From Salinimicrobium sediminilitoris (GTDB lineage: Bacteria; Bacteroidota; Bacteroidia; Flavobacteriales; Flavobacteriaceae), in assembly GCF_020866905.1 (NCBI RefSeq), contig NZ_JAIVCC010000005.1:608088-672087 (forward strand): a stretch of DNA of 64,000 bases. The letters run 5' to 3'. Below are positions 1 to 9,765 of the stretch, piece after piece (position 1 is the stretch's first letter; every line of letters starts with the position of its first letter). Position numbers and translations under genes: made by a program. Below the pieces are notes generated by a model, which had not been told where the DNA came from, did no database searches, and saw nothing but the letters and a program-made list of their open reading frames with translations.

Positions 1-465
1 GCCCTTGGGCTTGGTCTTGGCTGGTCCATTGACACCTATGGGCACAACCTCTACGTAGGAGAAGCTGTGGAGGGGGAGGGAACCTATTTTGCAGTACTTG
101 ACCGGGATAGGGTAGATTTTAATACTAATCGGTTTACAACGCAGTCCATTGATTTACCAATTCAGTTTAGATGGCGTACCTCGACTCCAGAAAGTTATAA
201 GTTTTGGCGTATCTACGCAGGTTTAAGACCTGGATATGTATATTATTTTCAGTCAAAATTTGTGCAGGATGGAAATACTTACAGGGAATCGGATGTCCCG
301 GAATTTGAAAAACTTAGGTTAGGGGCAACTTTTACCTTTGGCTATAACACCTTTAACTTTTCTCTCTATTATAGCCTAAACTCCTTCTTTAAAGACGCGA
401 CAGTGAATAATGAAGACCTTGATCTAAAGACCTTGCAGTTGGGACTTACTTTCTATCTTTTATAA
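1..465 (+). CDS. porT: PorT/SprT-like outer-membrane beta-barrel protein (C-terminal part)
   Basis: The frame is open from the first base, so the gene begins outside the window; only the last 154 residues are visible. The segment alternates polar and aromatic/hydrophobic residues and ends in a short beta-strand-like tail finishing in FYLL, as expected of an outer-membrane barrel. The stretch around IQFRWRTSTP and YKFWRIYAGLRPGY resembles the PorT/SprT family, which takes part in the type IX secretion/gliding machinery of Bacteroidota; a porT-type gene beside rpoN fits my memory of Flavobacteriaceae gene order. It converges on the next gene with a 6-bp overlap of 3' ends. It could be another porT-family barrel of unknown role. 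Confidence 0.6.
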   Translation, partial: ALGLGLGWSIDTYGHNLYVGEAVEGEGTYFAVLDRDRVDFNTNRFTTQSIDLPIQFRWRTSTPESYKFWRIYAGLRPGYVYYFQSKFVQDGNTYRESDVPEFEKLRLGATFTFGYNTFNFSLYYSLNSFFKDATVNNEDLDLKTLQLGLTFYLL

Positions 466-1068
466 CCACATAAAGGCTACTCCTACCTGGGGAAGCAGAC
501 CGAGAATTATTCCCAGACTTAGTTCGGTGTAAGAATGGGCGCCATGATGCAACCGTGAAGAGGCGGTGAGGCCTGTAATGGCAATCATAAAACTAATGGT
601 ATAAACCAGGTTGAGATTAAAATGCAGGCTTAGAAATACCAGGAAGAGCGTTAATCCCCCGAGCCCCATCATGTGGAGGCTTACTTTGATCCTGGCAAGA
701 AGAAACAATAAAGCCAAAAGAGCTGAGAGCATTATCCCCATGAAGAAATAATACAATTCGGGATAATCAAAGGTGTTCAATACATATTTGAGCACTACAA
801 AATCTAACACGGCATATAAGAACAGCGGCCATTTTCTTTCTTGTATTTCTTTTAGATGATGGTCATTTACCTTTTCAAGGGTTTTGAGCATATAAACAAA
901 AACGATGGGAATAAAGATAGTCATGATGGCCACTGCCAAAAGCTTGGCTTTAATGACTTCTATTGGGAAAAATCGTGGTGTTACCAGGAAATAGATCAAA
1001 GTTCCTACAGAGGGCATCCAAATGGGGTGAAAAAGGTAGGATGCAGACTTAATAAGAAGCTTCATCAA
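460..1068 (-). CDS. multi-pass membrane protein, PAP2-like C-terminus
   Basis: 202 residues with about six hydrophobic segments. The C-terminal part contains SSRLHHGAHSYTELSLG followed by a hydrophobic helix, reminiscent of the last motif of PAP2-type phosphatases (SR...H...E/D). The earlier PAP2 motifs are not evident, so enzyme activity is doubtful. The start codon overlaps the rpoN stop (ATGA, 4 bp), which indicates translational coupling in an rpoN operon. Function unknown; membrane location is inferred from hydrophobicity. Confidence 0.75.
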   Translation of the reverse strand: MMKLLIKSASYLFHPIWMPSVGTLIYFLVTPRFFPIEVIKAKLLAVAIMTIFIPIVFVYMLKTLEKVNDHHLKEIQERKWPLFLYAVLDFVVLKYVLNTFDYPELYYFFMGIMLSALLALLFLLARIKVSLHMMGLGGLTLFLVFLSLHFNLNLVYTISFMIAITGLTASSRLHHGAHSYTELSLGIILGLLPQVGVAFMWL

Positions 1069-2525
1069 ATCTCTTTTCGAAGGCGGGCAACGGGAATATC
1101 CAGCTGTTCTCTATATTTTGCTACAGTACGACGCGCAATTGGATAACCCTTTTCCTTCAGCATTTTTGCCAGCTTCTCATCTGTTAGAGGTTTCCTCTTG
1201 TTTTCGTCTTCAATGGTCATCTCAAGGATCTTTTTGATCTCCTTGGTTGAAACATCTTCCCCCTGGTCGTTCTTCATGGATTCAGAAAAGAAATCTTTAA
1301 TGAGTCTTGTGCCATAGGGAGTATCGACATATTTACTATTGGCTACCCGGGAAACCGTGGAGACATCCATGTCAATCTCGTCTGCAATATCCTTTAGGAT
1401 CATGGGCCTTAGATTTCTTTCATCTCCGGTTAGAAAGAATTCCTTTTGGTAATTCATGATAGAACTCATCGTAACAAACAGGGTAGTTTGTCGCTGTTTT
1501 ATTGCTTCAATGAACCACTTTGCGGCATCCAGTTTTTGTTTTATGAACATTACCGCATCCTTCTGTGCCCGGCTTTTTTCTTTGGATTCCTTGTAACCTT
1601 TGAGCATCTCACTGTAATCCTTGGAAACGTGCATTTCTGGCGCATTTCGACCGTTGAGGCTTAGTTCCAGCTCCCCATCGACTATTTTGATAGTAAAATC
1701 GGGAATTACATGTTCCACTGCACGCGTATTTCCAGCATAGGCACCCCCGGGTTTGGGGTTAAGGTGTTCTATGACATCTATTGCATTCCTAAGTTCTTCT
1801 TCGGAAATATCATGCTTGGAAAGCAATTTCTGGTAATGCTTCTTACTGAATTGATCAAAAGACTTTTCAATAATATCGGAGGCAAGACTTACCGCTCTTG
1901 TTTGCTCTTTTCTGTTCAACTGAATCAACAAACATTCCTGAAGACTTCTTGCACCAACGCCCGCAGGATCCAATTCGTGTACATATTTTAGTACTTTTTC
2001 AACAGTTTCCTCATCTGTATAAACGTTTTGAGTGAAAGCAAGGTCATCAACAATGTCCTGAATAGATCTTCTTATATATCCGCTTTCATCCACGCTTCCT
2101 ACCAAAAACTCGGCAATCTCTTCTTCAGACTCATTAAGCCTAAGAGTGCTGAGTTGGGTTTTTAAATACTGCGTAAAAGATGTGCCCGATGCATAGGGTA
2201 CCTGCCTGTCTTCGTCATCTGCACTATAATTATTGGCCTGCAAACGGTAATTAGGAATTTCGTCATCACTCAGGTACTCATCTACATTGATGTCTGCCTC
2301 AATGGTCTCATTTCCCTGATCTTCATCCTGGTAGTCATCTGTGCCAAAATCCTCTTCGTACTCTTCATTATCCTCTTTCCCACCTTCAAGTGCAGGATTT
2401 TCCTCCATCTCCTGCTTAAGCCGTTGCTCAAAAGCCTGCGTAGGAAGCTGAATAAGCTTCATCAACTGGATTTGTTGAGGGGAAAGCTTTTGAGATAATT
2501 TTAAGTTTAACTGCTGTTTTAGCAT
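1065..2525 (-). CDS. rpoN: RNA polymerase sigma-54 factor
   Basis: 486 residues with the full sigma-54 layout. Region I is Gln/Leu-rich (residues 1-50, LKQQLNLKLSQKLSPQQIQ). A long acidic region II follows (about 50-110, many D/E), then the core-binding domain, a helix-turn-helix near 385-410, and the RpoN box ARRTVAKYRE at about 464-473 that reads the -24 promoter element. Sigma-54 holoenzyme needs AAA+ activators, none of which lie in this window. A possible -7 box (TACGTTTG on the minus strand, 2566-2573) lies inside the loop of the upstream asnS terminator. Confidence 0.97.
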   Translation of the reverse strand: MLKQQLNLKLSQKLSPQQIQLMKLIQLPTQAFEQRLKQEMEENPALEGGKEDNEEYEEDFGTDDYQDEDQGNETIEADINVDEYLSDDEIPNYRLQANNYSADDEDRQVPYASGTSFTQYLKTQLSTLRLNESEEEIAEFLVGSVDESGYIRRSIQDIVDDLAFTQNVYTDEETVEKVLKYVHELDPAGVGARSLQECLLIQLNRKEQTRAVSLASDIIEKSFDQFSKKHYQKLLSKHDISEEELRNAIDVIEHLNPKPGGAYAGNTRAVEHVIPDFTIKIVDGELELSLNGRNAPEMHVSKDYSEMLKGYKESKEKSRAQKDAVMFIKQKLDAAKWFIEAIKQRQTTLFVTMSSIMNYQKEFFLTGDERNLRPMILKDIADEIDMDVSTVSRVANSKYVDTPYGTRLIKDFFSESMKNDQGEDVSTKEIKKILEMTIEDENKRKPLTDEKLAKMLKEKGYPIARRTVAKYREQLDIPVARLRKEI

Positions 2526-2548
2526 ATAGTTTCTGGCTTTTTATAAAA

Positions 2549-2591
2549 ATAAAAAAAACAATCTACAAACGTAAACGAACGTAGATTGTTT
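2549..2591 (-). terminator. Rho-independent terminator of asnS
   Basis: Perfect 11-bp inverted repeat AAACAATCTAC (2556-2566) and GTAGATTGTTT (2581-2591) with a 14-nt loop. On the minus strand it is followed by a run of eight T. It directly follows the asnS stop codon. Confidence 0.85.
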
Positions 2592-2617
2592 ATGAGTACT
2601 TTAGGATGTAAAAAGTT

Positions 2618-4060
2618 TTAGAATTCGGCGTTAAGCGGAGTTCTCGGGTATGGGATCACATCTCTAATGTTCCCCATTCCCGTGGCAAACTGCACCAATC
2701 TTTCAAATCCAAGTCCAAATCCACTGTGTACACAGGTCCCAAATCTACGGGTATCGAGATACCACCACAACTCTTCTTCATCAATATCAAGCGCCCGCAT
2801 CTTTTGTTGTAGCACCTCAAGACGTTCTTCCCGTTGTGAGCCACCAACGATCTCCCCAATACCAGGGAAAAGGATATCCATGGCCCGCACAGTCTTACCG
2901 TCTTCATTTAAACGCATATAAAAAGCTTTTATGTTGGCCGGGTAATCAAAAAGTATCACCGGACATTTAAAATGCTTTTCTACGAGGTACCGCTCATGCT
3001 CACTTTGCAGGTCGGCTCCCCATTCTTCTATAATATAATTAAATTTTTTCTTTTTGTTGGGCTTCGAGTTCTTTAGGATGTCAATAGCTTCGGTGTAACT
3101 CACCCTTTTGAAGTTATTTTCAATTACGAACTTCAACTTTTCTGTAAGGCTCATTGGGCTTCTTTCGGCTTCCGGTTTTGCCTTGTCTTCATTGGCCTGG
3201 CGTTCTTCAAGAAATGCAAGATCGTCTTTGCAGTTGTCCAATACGTACTTGAGAACATATTTTATAAAATCCTCGGCAATGTCCATATTTCCAGCCAGGT
3301 CACAAAAAGCCATTTCGGGCTCTACCATCCAGAATTCGGCAAGGTGACGGGAAGTATTGGAGTTTTCTGCCCTAAAAGTAGGTCCAAAAGTGTAGATCTG
3401 TCCGAGACCAAGAGCATAAGTCTCGCCCTCAAGCTGTCCCGAAACGGTTAGGTTAGTTTCCTTTCCGAAGAAATCTTCCTTGTAATTAATGGATCCATCT
3501 TCGTTACGCGGAACATTATCAAGGTCGAAAGACGTCACTTTGAACATTTCTCCTGCTCCCTCGGCATCACTTCCGGTGATTATAGGGGTATTGACGTAGT
3601 GGAAATTGTTTTGCTGAAAATAGCTGTGAATAGCAAAAGACAATTTAGACCTTAGTCTCATCACAGCCCCAAAAGTGTTGGTCCTTACCCTAAGGTGTGC
3701 CTGCTCCCTAAGTTTTTCAAGGGAATGCCTTTTAGGAGAGAGGATGGTAAGTTTAACTTCTTCGGGATCTGCATCCCCAAGGATTACCACAGAATTTGCC
3801 TGGATTTCCACCTTTTGTCCGCTGCCCTGGCTTTCTTCCAGGGTCCCCGTGACCTTTATCGCTGCCCCAACCGTAATGCGTTTTAGGGTATTCTCACTTA
3901 GTTTTTCGTAATCAACAACACATTGAAGGTTGTTGATGGTAGAGCCGTCATTGAGGGCGATAAAGCGGTTGCTCCTAAAGGAACGAACCCAGCCATTTAC
4001 CTCTACTTCCTGTAAATATTGAGTGCTTTCTAAAAGTTCTGCAACTTTTCCTGTGATCAT
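2618..4060 (-). CDS. asnS: asparaginyl-tRNA synthetase
   Basis: 480 residues, normal length for AsnRS. An N-terminal OB-fold (about residues 1-110, GWVRSFRSNRFIALNDG) binds the anticodon. The class II catalytic core carries motif 2 (FRAENSNTSRHLAEFWMVEPE region, near 230-250) and motif 3 (GFGLGFERL, about 447-455). The enzyme charges tRNA-Asn with asparagine in the cytoplasm. An insertion with KPEAERSP and a Lys-rich stretch near residues 295-345 matches the longer bacterial AsnRS type. It is a monocistronic unit with its own promoter and terminator. Confidence 0.97.
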   Translation of the reverse strand: MITGKVAELLESTQYLQEVEVNGWVRSFRSNRFIALNDGSTINNLQCVVDYEKLSENTLKRITVGAAIKVTGTLEESQGSGQKVEIQANSVVILGDADPEEVKLTILSPKRHSLEKLREQAHLRVRTNTFGAVMRLRSKLSFAIHSYFQQNNFHYVNTPIITGSDAEGAGEMFKVTSFDLDNVPRNEDGSINYKEDFFGKETNLTVSGQLEGETYALGLGQIYTFGPTFRAENSNTSRHLAEFWMVEPEMAFCDLAGNMDIAEDFIKYVLKYVLDNCKDDLAFLEERQANEDKAKPEAERSPMSLTEKLKFVIENNFKRVSYTEAIDILKNSKPNKKKKFNYIIEEWGADLQSEHERYLVEKHFKCPVILFDYPANIKAFYMRLNEDGKTVRAMDILFPGIGEIVGGSQREERLEVLQQKMRALDIDEEELWWYLDTRRFGTCVHSGFGLGFERLVQFATGMGNIRDVIPYPRTPLNAEF

Positions 4061-4078
4061 CTTTTTCTATTTGGAGAG

Positions 4079-4109
4079 CAAAGATAATTTTTCCGCACTT
4101 GCCTTACAA
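4079..4109 (-). promoter_or_regulatory. Bacteroidota-type promoter of asnS
   Basis: Minus-strand -7 box TATCTTTG (4079-4086) fits TANNTTTG. A TTG that can serve as the -33 element lies 20 bp upstream (4107-4109). The predicted start would leave a leader of about 12 nt before the asnS ATG. Confidence 0.55.
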
Positions 4110-4150
4110 GTAATTAAATAAAGGCCTTGACCAAAAACAGGTGTCAAAAA

Positions 4151-6571
4151 TCACATTTTTGGATCCTCCTTGCTGTAGTTCTCTTCGGAATCTTCTTCCT
4201 CCGGAAAGATATTTATGGTAGGCTCCCGCAATACATCTTCATTTGCAATTTCCTTCTGAAGCGATAGAAGTAACGCCGGTAGTAGTAGCAGGTTCGACAG
4301 CATGGCAAACAGCAGGGTGGCCGAAACCAATCCTCCAAGTGCTACTGTGCCCCCAAAACTGCTTATCATAAATACAGAGAAACCAAAAAACAGCACAATT
4401 GAAGTATAGAACATACTCACACCGGTTTCTCTCAAAGCAGCATAGACAGATCTTTTGACCTTCCAGTTGTTTGCTTTGAGTTCCTGCCGGTATTTTGCCA
4501 GGAAATGAATGGTGTCATCTACAGAGATCCCAAAGGCGATGCTAAAAACCAGGATAGTTGAGGGTTTGATTGGCACTCCCAGGAAGCCCATCATTCCCGC
4601 CGTCACCAGAAGAGGCAGGAGATTTGGAATTAGCGATACAAGTATCATTTTAAAGGAGCGGAACATCCATGCCATGATCAGGGCAATTAGGAAGATCGCG
4701 AGACTAAGGGAAATGATCAGGTTTTTAACCAGGTAATTTGTGCCTTTTTGAAAGATCAATGCTTTACCTGTCATCTCTACTGAAAAACGATCTTCAGGAA
4801 ATATTTCAAGGATCTTTGGCCACAGGTCTTCCTCGATCCCCTCCATTTCTTTGGTGCCAATATCTTTCATAAAGGTGGTCATCCTGGCATAACGGCCGGT
4901 ACTATCCACAAAAGAAGTGAGTAAATTATCACCGGCAGCATCCAGCCCCTTGGCATAAGGAAGAATAAAGTTGCGTTCCTGGGATGTGGGCAGCTGATAA
5001 TATTTTGGATTCCCGTTGTAATAGGCCTGTTTCGAATACTTAACCAGGTTTACTATAGAAACCGGAGGGGAAAGCTGTTTTTCTTCAGCAATGAGCTCTT
5101 GAAGCTCATCCATTTTCCTTAGGGTAGGCAGTTTCATTACTCCCTGCTCCCGCTTGGTGTCTATCAATATTTCCAATGGCATAACACCATCGAACTCTTC
5201 TTCAAAGAATTTGATATCTTTAAAAAAGGCCGCCTCCTGTGGCATGTCCTCCAAAAGGCTTCCGGAAATCTTGATCGTATAGATCCCAATAATGCTTGCT
5301 ACCAGCAGTACAAGTGAGATGATGAAGATCCCAATGCGGTGGTGCCTTACCATTTTTTCCATCCAGTCTACAAACCCGGCGATCCATCTTTTGTTCAGGT
5401 GTTTTAAGTGCTTTTCCCTCGGCACATTCATGTAACTGTAGATGATGGGAATGATAAGGAGGCTCAGGATAAAGATCGCAATGATATTTATAGAAGCCAC
5501 GATCCCGAACTCTTTGAGCAAGGTACTTTCTGTAAGAATAAAAGTTGCAAATCCCGAAGCTGTCGTAAGATTGGTCATTAGGGTGGCATTCCCCACTTTT
5601 GTGATCACTCGCTGCAACGACTTCGCCTGATTCCCGTGCTTCTTTATCTCCTGCTGATATTTATTAATGAGGAAGATGCAATTTGGGATCCCAATCACAA
5701 TGATCAACGGCGGAATGATCGCAGTAAGTACCGTGATCTCATAATGCAGCAGTCCCAATACACCAAAGGCCCACATCACGCCAATAATAACCGTGATCAT
5801 GGAGATCACCGTAGCGCGAATACTCCTGAAGAAGAAGAAAAATATAAGAGAAGTTACTAAAAGCGCAGCTCCAATGAATAAACCTATCTCATCAATGATG
5901 TTCTGGGAATTAAGCGTACGTATATAAGGCATGCCCGAGACATAGACATTTAGATCCTGTTCTGCTTCAAACTTTTCTACGAGTGGAATTAGATCCTCTA
6001 CTACAAATGTTTTGCGCTTCCCTGTGTTGACGATCTCCTTGTCAAGATAAATTGCAGTTTGAACTGTATTGGAGTGCCTGCTGTAAACCAAACCTTCGTA
6101 AAAGGGCAAATCCTGAAATAATTCTTCCCGATACTCCCTTACCTGTTTGGTGTTGGGCTGGGGCTCGGTAACAAAAGGAACCATCTCAAACCTCCCGGGA
6201 TCTTCAAATTTCTGAAGTTTTTGAAGGTTGCCAATGCCAACTGAAAATTCAACTTCAGGAAAACTGTCCAGTTTTTCGGCCAAAGAATTCCAGGCCATGA
6301 AATTTTCAGGAGAAAATAAAGCAGAATCCTTTACAGCAAGTACAATTACATTGCCCTCTTCCCCAAACTTGTCTAAAAACTCCTGGTACTGCAAATTGAT
6401 AGGGTCATCATCGGGCAGAAGGTTAGCTTCAGTAAAGGAAAATTTCATGTTCTTCCACTGCAAACCAAGAAAAATGGTTGCTGCAGCGATCAATATCAGG
6501 ATAAGGATCCTGTTCCGAAGAATGGTACGTGCAACCGTATTCCAGAACTCGAAGCCGAGAAATTTTGACAT
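4151..6571 (-). CDS. RND/MMPL-superfamily exporter
   Basis: 806 residues in two homologous halves. Each half has one transmembrane helix, a periplasmic domain of about 200 residues, then five hydrophobic helices. The halves start near residues 15 and 400; helix-rich blocks run at about 225-385 and 625-775. The motif GISVDDTIHFLAKY in the second block is the transport-type Asp motif of MMPL/hydrophobe exporters. Such proteins move lipids or hydrophobic compounds across the inner membrane by proton motive force. No membrane-fusion or TolC partner is adjacent, which suits the MMPL type rather than tripartite drug efflux. Substrate unknown. Confidence 0.9.
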   Translation of the reverse strand: MSKFLGFEFWNTVARTILRNRILILILIAAATIFLGLQWKNMKFSFTEANLLPDDDPINLQYQEFLDKFGEEGNVIVLAVKDSALFSPENFMAWNSLAEKLDSFPEVEFSVGIGNLQKLQKFEDPGRFEMVPFVTEPQPNTKQVREYREELFQDLPFYEGLVYSRHSNTVQTAIYLDKEIVNTGKRKTFVVEDLIPLVEKFEAEQDLNVYVSGMPYIRTLNSQNIIDEIGLFIGAALLVTSLIFFFFFRSIRATVISMITVIIGVMWAFGVLGLLHYEITVLTAIIPPLIIVIGIPNCIFLINKYQQEIKKHGNQAKSLQRVITKVGNATLMTNLTTASGFATFILTESTLLKEFGIVASINIIAIFILSLLIIPIIYSYMNVPREKHLKHLNKRWIAGFVDWMEKMVRHHRIGIFIISLVLLVASIIGIYTIKISGSLLEDMPQEAAFFKDIKFFEEEFDGVMPLEILIDTKREQGVMKLPTLRKMDELQELIAEEKQLSPPVSIVNLVKYSKQAYYNGNPKYYQLPTSQERNFILPYAKGLDAAGDNLLTSFVDSTGRYARMTTFMKDIGTKEMEGIEEDLWPKILEIFPEDRFSVEMTGKALIFQKGTNYLVKNLIISLSLAIFLIALIMAWMFRSFKMILVSLIPNLLPLLVTAGMMGFLGVPIKPSTILVFSIAFGISVDDTIHFLAKYRQELKANNWKVKRSVYAALRETGVSMFYTSIVLFFGFSVFMISSFGGTVALGGLVSATLLFAMLSNLLLLPALLLSLQKEIANEDVLREPTINIFPEEEDSEENYSKEDPKM

Positions 6572-6644
6572 GGTAGAAATTTGTTTTGCAAAGGTAAGAA
6601 AGCAAGCATATTTATATAATGGTAGCAGCCTTCAAATTGGAGCA

Positions 6645-6671
6645 GAAAAAAGCGGCCGAAAAAGCCGCTTT
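6645..6671 (-). terminator. terminator of the pyrH-frr transcript
   Basis: Inverted repeat AAAGCGGC (6649-6656) and GCCGCTTT (6664-6671) with a 7-nt loop. On the minus strand it ends in a T run, 26 bp after the frr stop. Confidence 0.75.
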
Positions 6672-6696
6672 AAAAAAGTATATAAATTTAGCCCTT

Positions 6697-7251
6697 TTAG
6701 ACAGTCATGATCTCTTTTTCCTTAACTGCAAGGATCTTATCTATCTTATCAATATAAGTGTCTGTAAGTTCCTGAATCTCGGCTTCAGCAGACTTTTGAA
6801 GATCCTCAGAAATGTCAAGTTTTTTTATTTCCTGGTTAGCGTTCTTACGATCGTTCCTAACCCCAATCTTGGCATCTTCGGCTTCGGCTTTGGCCTGCTT
6901 TGCAAGTTCACGGCGACGCTCCTCGGTCAAAGGTGGAACGTTAATGATCACGCTGTCCCCGTTATTCATAGGATTAAACCCCAAATTGGCCTGCATGATC
7001 CCTTTTTCAATAGCCTGGATCATACTTTTTTCAAAAGGTTGAATGGTGAGGGTACGGGCATCTGGAGTATTCACGTTGGCTACCTGATTTAGAGGAGTCT
7101 GGCTTCCGTAGTAATCTACTCTTACGCTGCCAAGCATAGCGGGAGTCGCTTTTCCCGCTCTAATGTTTAATAACTGTTTCTCCAGGTGAAGAATGGCTTT
7201 ATCCATTGCTTCCTTTGCACTATCAATAACAAAATCTAACTCGTCGTTCAT
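6697..7251 (-). CDS. frr: ribosome recycling factor
   Basis: 184 residues, the standard RRF length. It shows the N-terminal block AMDKAILHLEKQLLNIRAGKATPAML, the central NPMNNGD and the helical C-terminal part VRNDRKNANQEIKKL. With EF-G, RRF splits post-termination ribosomes. It follows pyrH by 42 bp on the same strand, the common pyrH-frr order. It is closed by a strong terminator, so it is the last gene of that unit. Confidence 0.97.
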   Translation of the reverse strand: MNDELDFVIDSAKEAMDKAILHLEKQLLNIRAGKATPAMLGSVRVDYYGSQTPLNQVANVNTPDARTLTIQPFEKSMIQAIEKGIMQANLGFNPMNNGDSVIINVPPLTEERRRELAKQAKAEAEDAKIGVRNDRKNANQEIKKLDISEDLQKSAEAEIQELTDTYIDKIDKILAVKEKEIMTV

Positions 7252-7293
7252 TTCTAAAGGTTAATTTTAAAAACTATTTCAAATCTCGTATGC

Positions 7294-8001
<708 letters not shown>

Positions 8002-8147
8002 TTACGTGATTTGATGGGTTGTGCAAAACTAAGGAAATTATTAATGTTATAAAGGGGACAAAAAAGAATATTGAAGTAGCCCTTTGATGAGGGCTAAATT
8101 TTATACTTTTATTAACGGGAAAAGGGTTGCCCGATCAAAAATAAGCA

Positions 8148-8516
8148 ATGAAAAAAATTATATTTCTAAAAGTATTTTTAGTACTCTTCCTTTTTTGTGC
8201 GATCTCCTGTGATAAGGATGATTCTATAGAAAAAACCCTTCCGGGGGAATGGATCGAAGTGGCACCTGTAAGTGATCGCACCACACTTATTTTTTCATCA
8301 CATAACAGGTTGACAAGAATAGACGGAGAAGGCAATGAGGAAGATTATATCTATGAAATTAAAGATGATGCCATTTTTTTAAGTCTGGTAAGTGGGCAGG
8401 AGGGAAGCACTGAGTTGTTTTTCCAAAAGCTGGATCCCGGTAGATTCAGAACTGGAAATTTATATCCTTCTATCCCCGAAGGCGAAGAGGTTATTATGAC
8501 CTTTGAGAGGATCTAA
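8148..8516 (+). CDS. small lipoprotein of unknown function
   Basis: 122 residues. Residues 1-21 form a lipoprotein signal peptide ending in a lipobox AISC, with the lipidated Cys followed by DKDD. Such acidic residues behind the Cys are frequent in Bacteroidota lipoproteins. The mature part (GEWIEVAPVSDRTTLIF...) looks like a small beta-strand, lipocalin-like fold, but no family could be fixed. It stands alone, divergent from pyrH. Possible promoter: TTTG (8083-8086) and TACTTTTA (8104-8111), 17 bp apart. Confidence 0.75.
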   Translation: MKKIIFLKVFLVLFLFCAISCDKDDSIEKTLPGEWIEVAPVSDRTTLIFSSHNRLTRIDGEGNEEDYIYEIKDDAIFLSLVSGQEGSTELFFQKLDPGRFRTGNLYPSIPEGEEVIMTFERI

Positions 8517-8603
8517 AAAGAGAACCAAGACCGCTCTGCCGGCCGGCCGGCTACAAGAAACAAGAGCCAAGATTTTTTTATTCCTTAAATGAAATTCTAG
8601 TCG

Positions 8604-8763
8604 TTTGGGCTAAAGCCCTTTTTGTTTCTTCTTTTTTTTACCACCTAAAGGTGGTGGCAATTTAAGTTAGCCATTTAAAGATGGATAATTAATAACCATG
8701 AATTGCCGCCGGCTGTAGCCGGCGGATGCAGAGAACAAAATCTCCCAAGGCTTTAGCCAAATT
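8604..8763. repeat. solitary unit of the GGGCTAAAGCCC hairpin repeat family
   Basis: Non-coding segment with five consecutive small hairpins: GGGCTAAAGCCC (8607-8618), ACCACCTAAAGGTGGT (8640-8655), CCATTTAAAGATGG (8671-8684), CCGCCGGCTGTAGCCGGCGG (8706-8725) and GGCTTTAGCC (8749-8758). Order and spacer words (GGCAATT after the second, GAATTG before the fourth) match the big tandem array at 59.7-61.6 kb. Stem sequences differ but still pair, so the hairpins rather than the exact bases are kept. The outer two hairpins are related to each other as an inverted repeat. Confidence 0.75.
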
Positions 8764-8796
8764 TTCGATCTTAATTTTTAACCCAGTCTAAAACGC

Positions 8797-8830
8797 AAAA
8801 AACCCGCTTCTGGAAAGAAGCGGGTTTTTT
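8797..8830. terminator. bidirectional terminator behind tsf
   Basis: 14-bp perfect stem AAAAAACCCGCTTC / GAAGCGGGTTTTTT (8797-8810, 8817-8830) with a 6-nt loop and T runs on both strands. It terminates tsf on the minus strand. Confidence 0.9.
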
Positions 8831-8849
8831 ATATTGATTGAGCAAGTGC

Positions 8850-9674
8850 TTATCCAAGTGCAACTCTTTCGAATCCTACAACTTTAAGGTTGGCATCTTC
8901 AGACTTTACATATTCCCCAACAGACATTTTGCTGTCTTTGATGAAATCCTGATTTACAAGAGTGTTGTCTTTAAAGAAACGTTTGATCTTTCCTTTTGCG
9001 ATATTGTCAAGCATTTCTTCTGGCTTACCTTCCTGTCTTAGTTGATCTTTAGCGATCTCGATCTCTTTTTCAACTACAGACTGGTCAACACCTTCTTCGT
9101 TAAGAGCAACAGGGTTCATTGCAGCTGCCTGCATAGAAACGTTTTTCGCAACTTCTTCGGCGTTATCTGTCTTTGCAGAAAGTCCTGTAAGAACAGCGAT
9201 CTTGTTACCGGCGTGGATGTAAGATCCTACAAATGGAGCCTCAAGAGTCCTGAAGTCACCAATCTCGATCTTCTCACCAATAACCCCGGTTTGCTCCGTA
9301 AGTTTCTCCTGAACAGTAATTCCTTTGTACTGCTTTCCAAGAAGTTCTTCCTTAGAAGAAGTTTCAAGGGCAAGATCTGCAAGATCCTGTGCGAACTGAA
9401 CGAAAGAATCATTCTTTGCAACGAAGTCTGTTTCACAGTTAAGAGAAACGATCACTCCTCTGGTGTTATCAGAATTTACTGTTGCGATCACAGCTCCTTC
9501 AGAAGACTCTCTGTCGGCACGGTTTGCAGCAACTTTTTGTCCTTTTTTGCGAAGAACTTCAATAGCTTTATCGTAATCTCCTTCGGCTTCTACCAATGCT
9601 TTTTTGCAGTCCATCATTCCGGCACCGGTAGCTTGTCTTAGTTTATTTACTTCTGCGGCGGTTATCTTAGCCAT
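8850..9674 (-). CDS. tsf: elongation factor Ts
   Basis: 274 residues. The N-terminal UBA-like domain (residues 1-55) carries the hallmark VNKLRQATGAGMMDCKKAL, and the core contains NCETDFVAKNDSF (about residues 76-90), the EF-Tu contact region. It exchanges GDP for GTP on EF-Tu. It lies downstream of rpsB as in most bacteria. The 91-bp gap contains a hairpin with 8-bp arms (9704-9711 and 9736-9743) that may adjust tsf expression relative to rpsB. Confidence 0.97.
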   Translation of the reverse strand: MAKITAAEVNKLRQATGAGMMDCKKALVEAEGDYDKAIEVLRKKGQKVAANRADRESSEGAVIATVNSDNTRGVIVSLNCETDFVAKNDSFVQFAQDLADLALETSSKEELLGKQYKGITVQEKLTEQTGVIGEKIEIGDFRTLEAPFVGSYIHAGNKIAVLTGLSAKTDNAEEVAKNVSMQAAAMNPVALNEEGVDQSVVEKEIEIAKDQLRQEGKPEEMLDNIAKGKIKRFFKDNTLVNQDFIKDSKMSVGEYVKSEDANLKVVGFERVALG

Positions 9675-9703
9675 AGTGTATAATGTTTTATATTAAAAGA
9701 ATA

Positions 9704-9743
9704 AGTCGTTCAGTTAATTTCAGAAGAAAGAAACCGAACGACT
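9704..9743 (-). promoter_or_regulatory. intercistronic hairpin between rpsB and tsf
   Basis: Arms AGTCGTTC and GAACGACT with a 24-nt A-rich loop. No T run follows on the minus strand, so an attenuator or processing site is likelier than a full terminator. Role inferred from position only. Confidence 0.4.
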
Positions 9744-9765
9744 CATAGATTAACTTATGAAATTT

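Noticed and set aside
9042-9641. 199-codon plus-strand frame
   Set aside because: Antisense shadow of tsf; composition (Phe/Ser/Arg/Cys-rich) is not protein-like.
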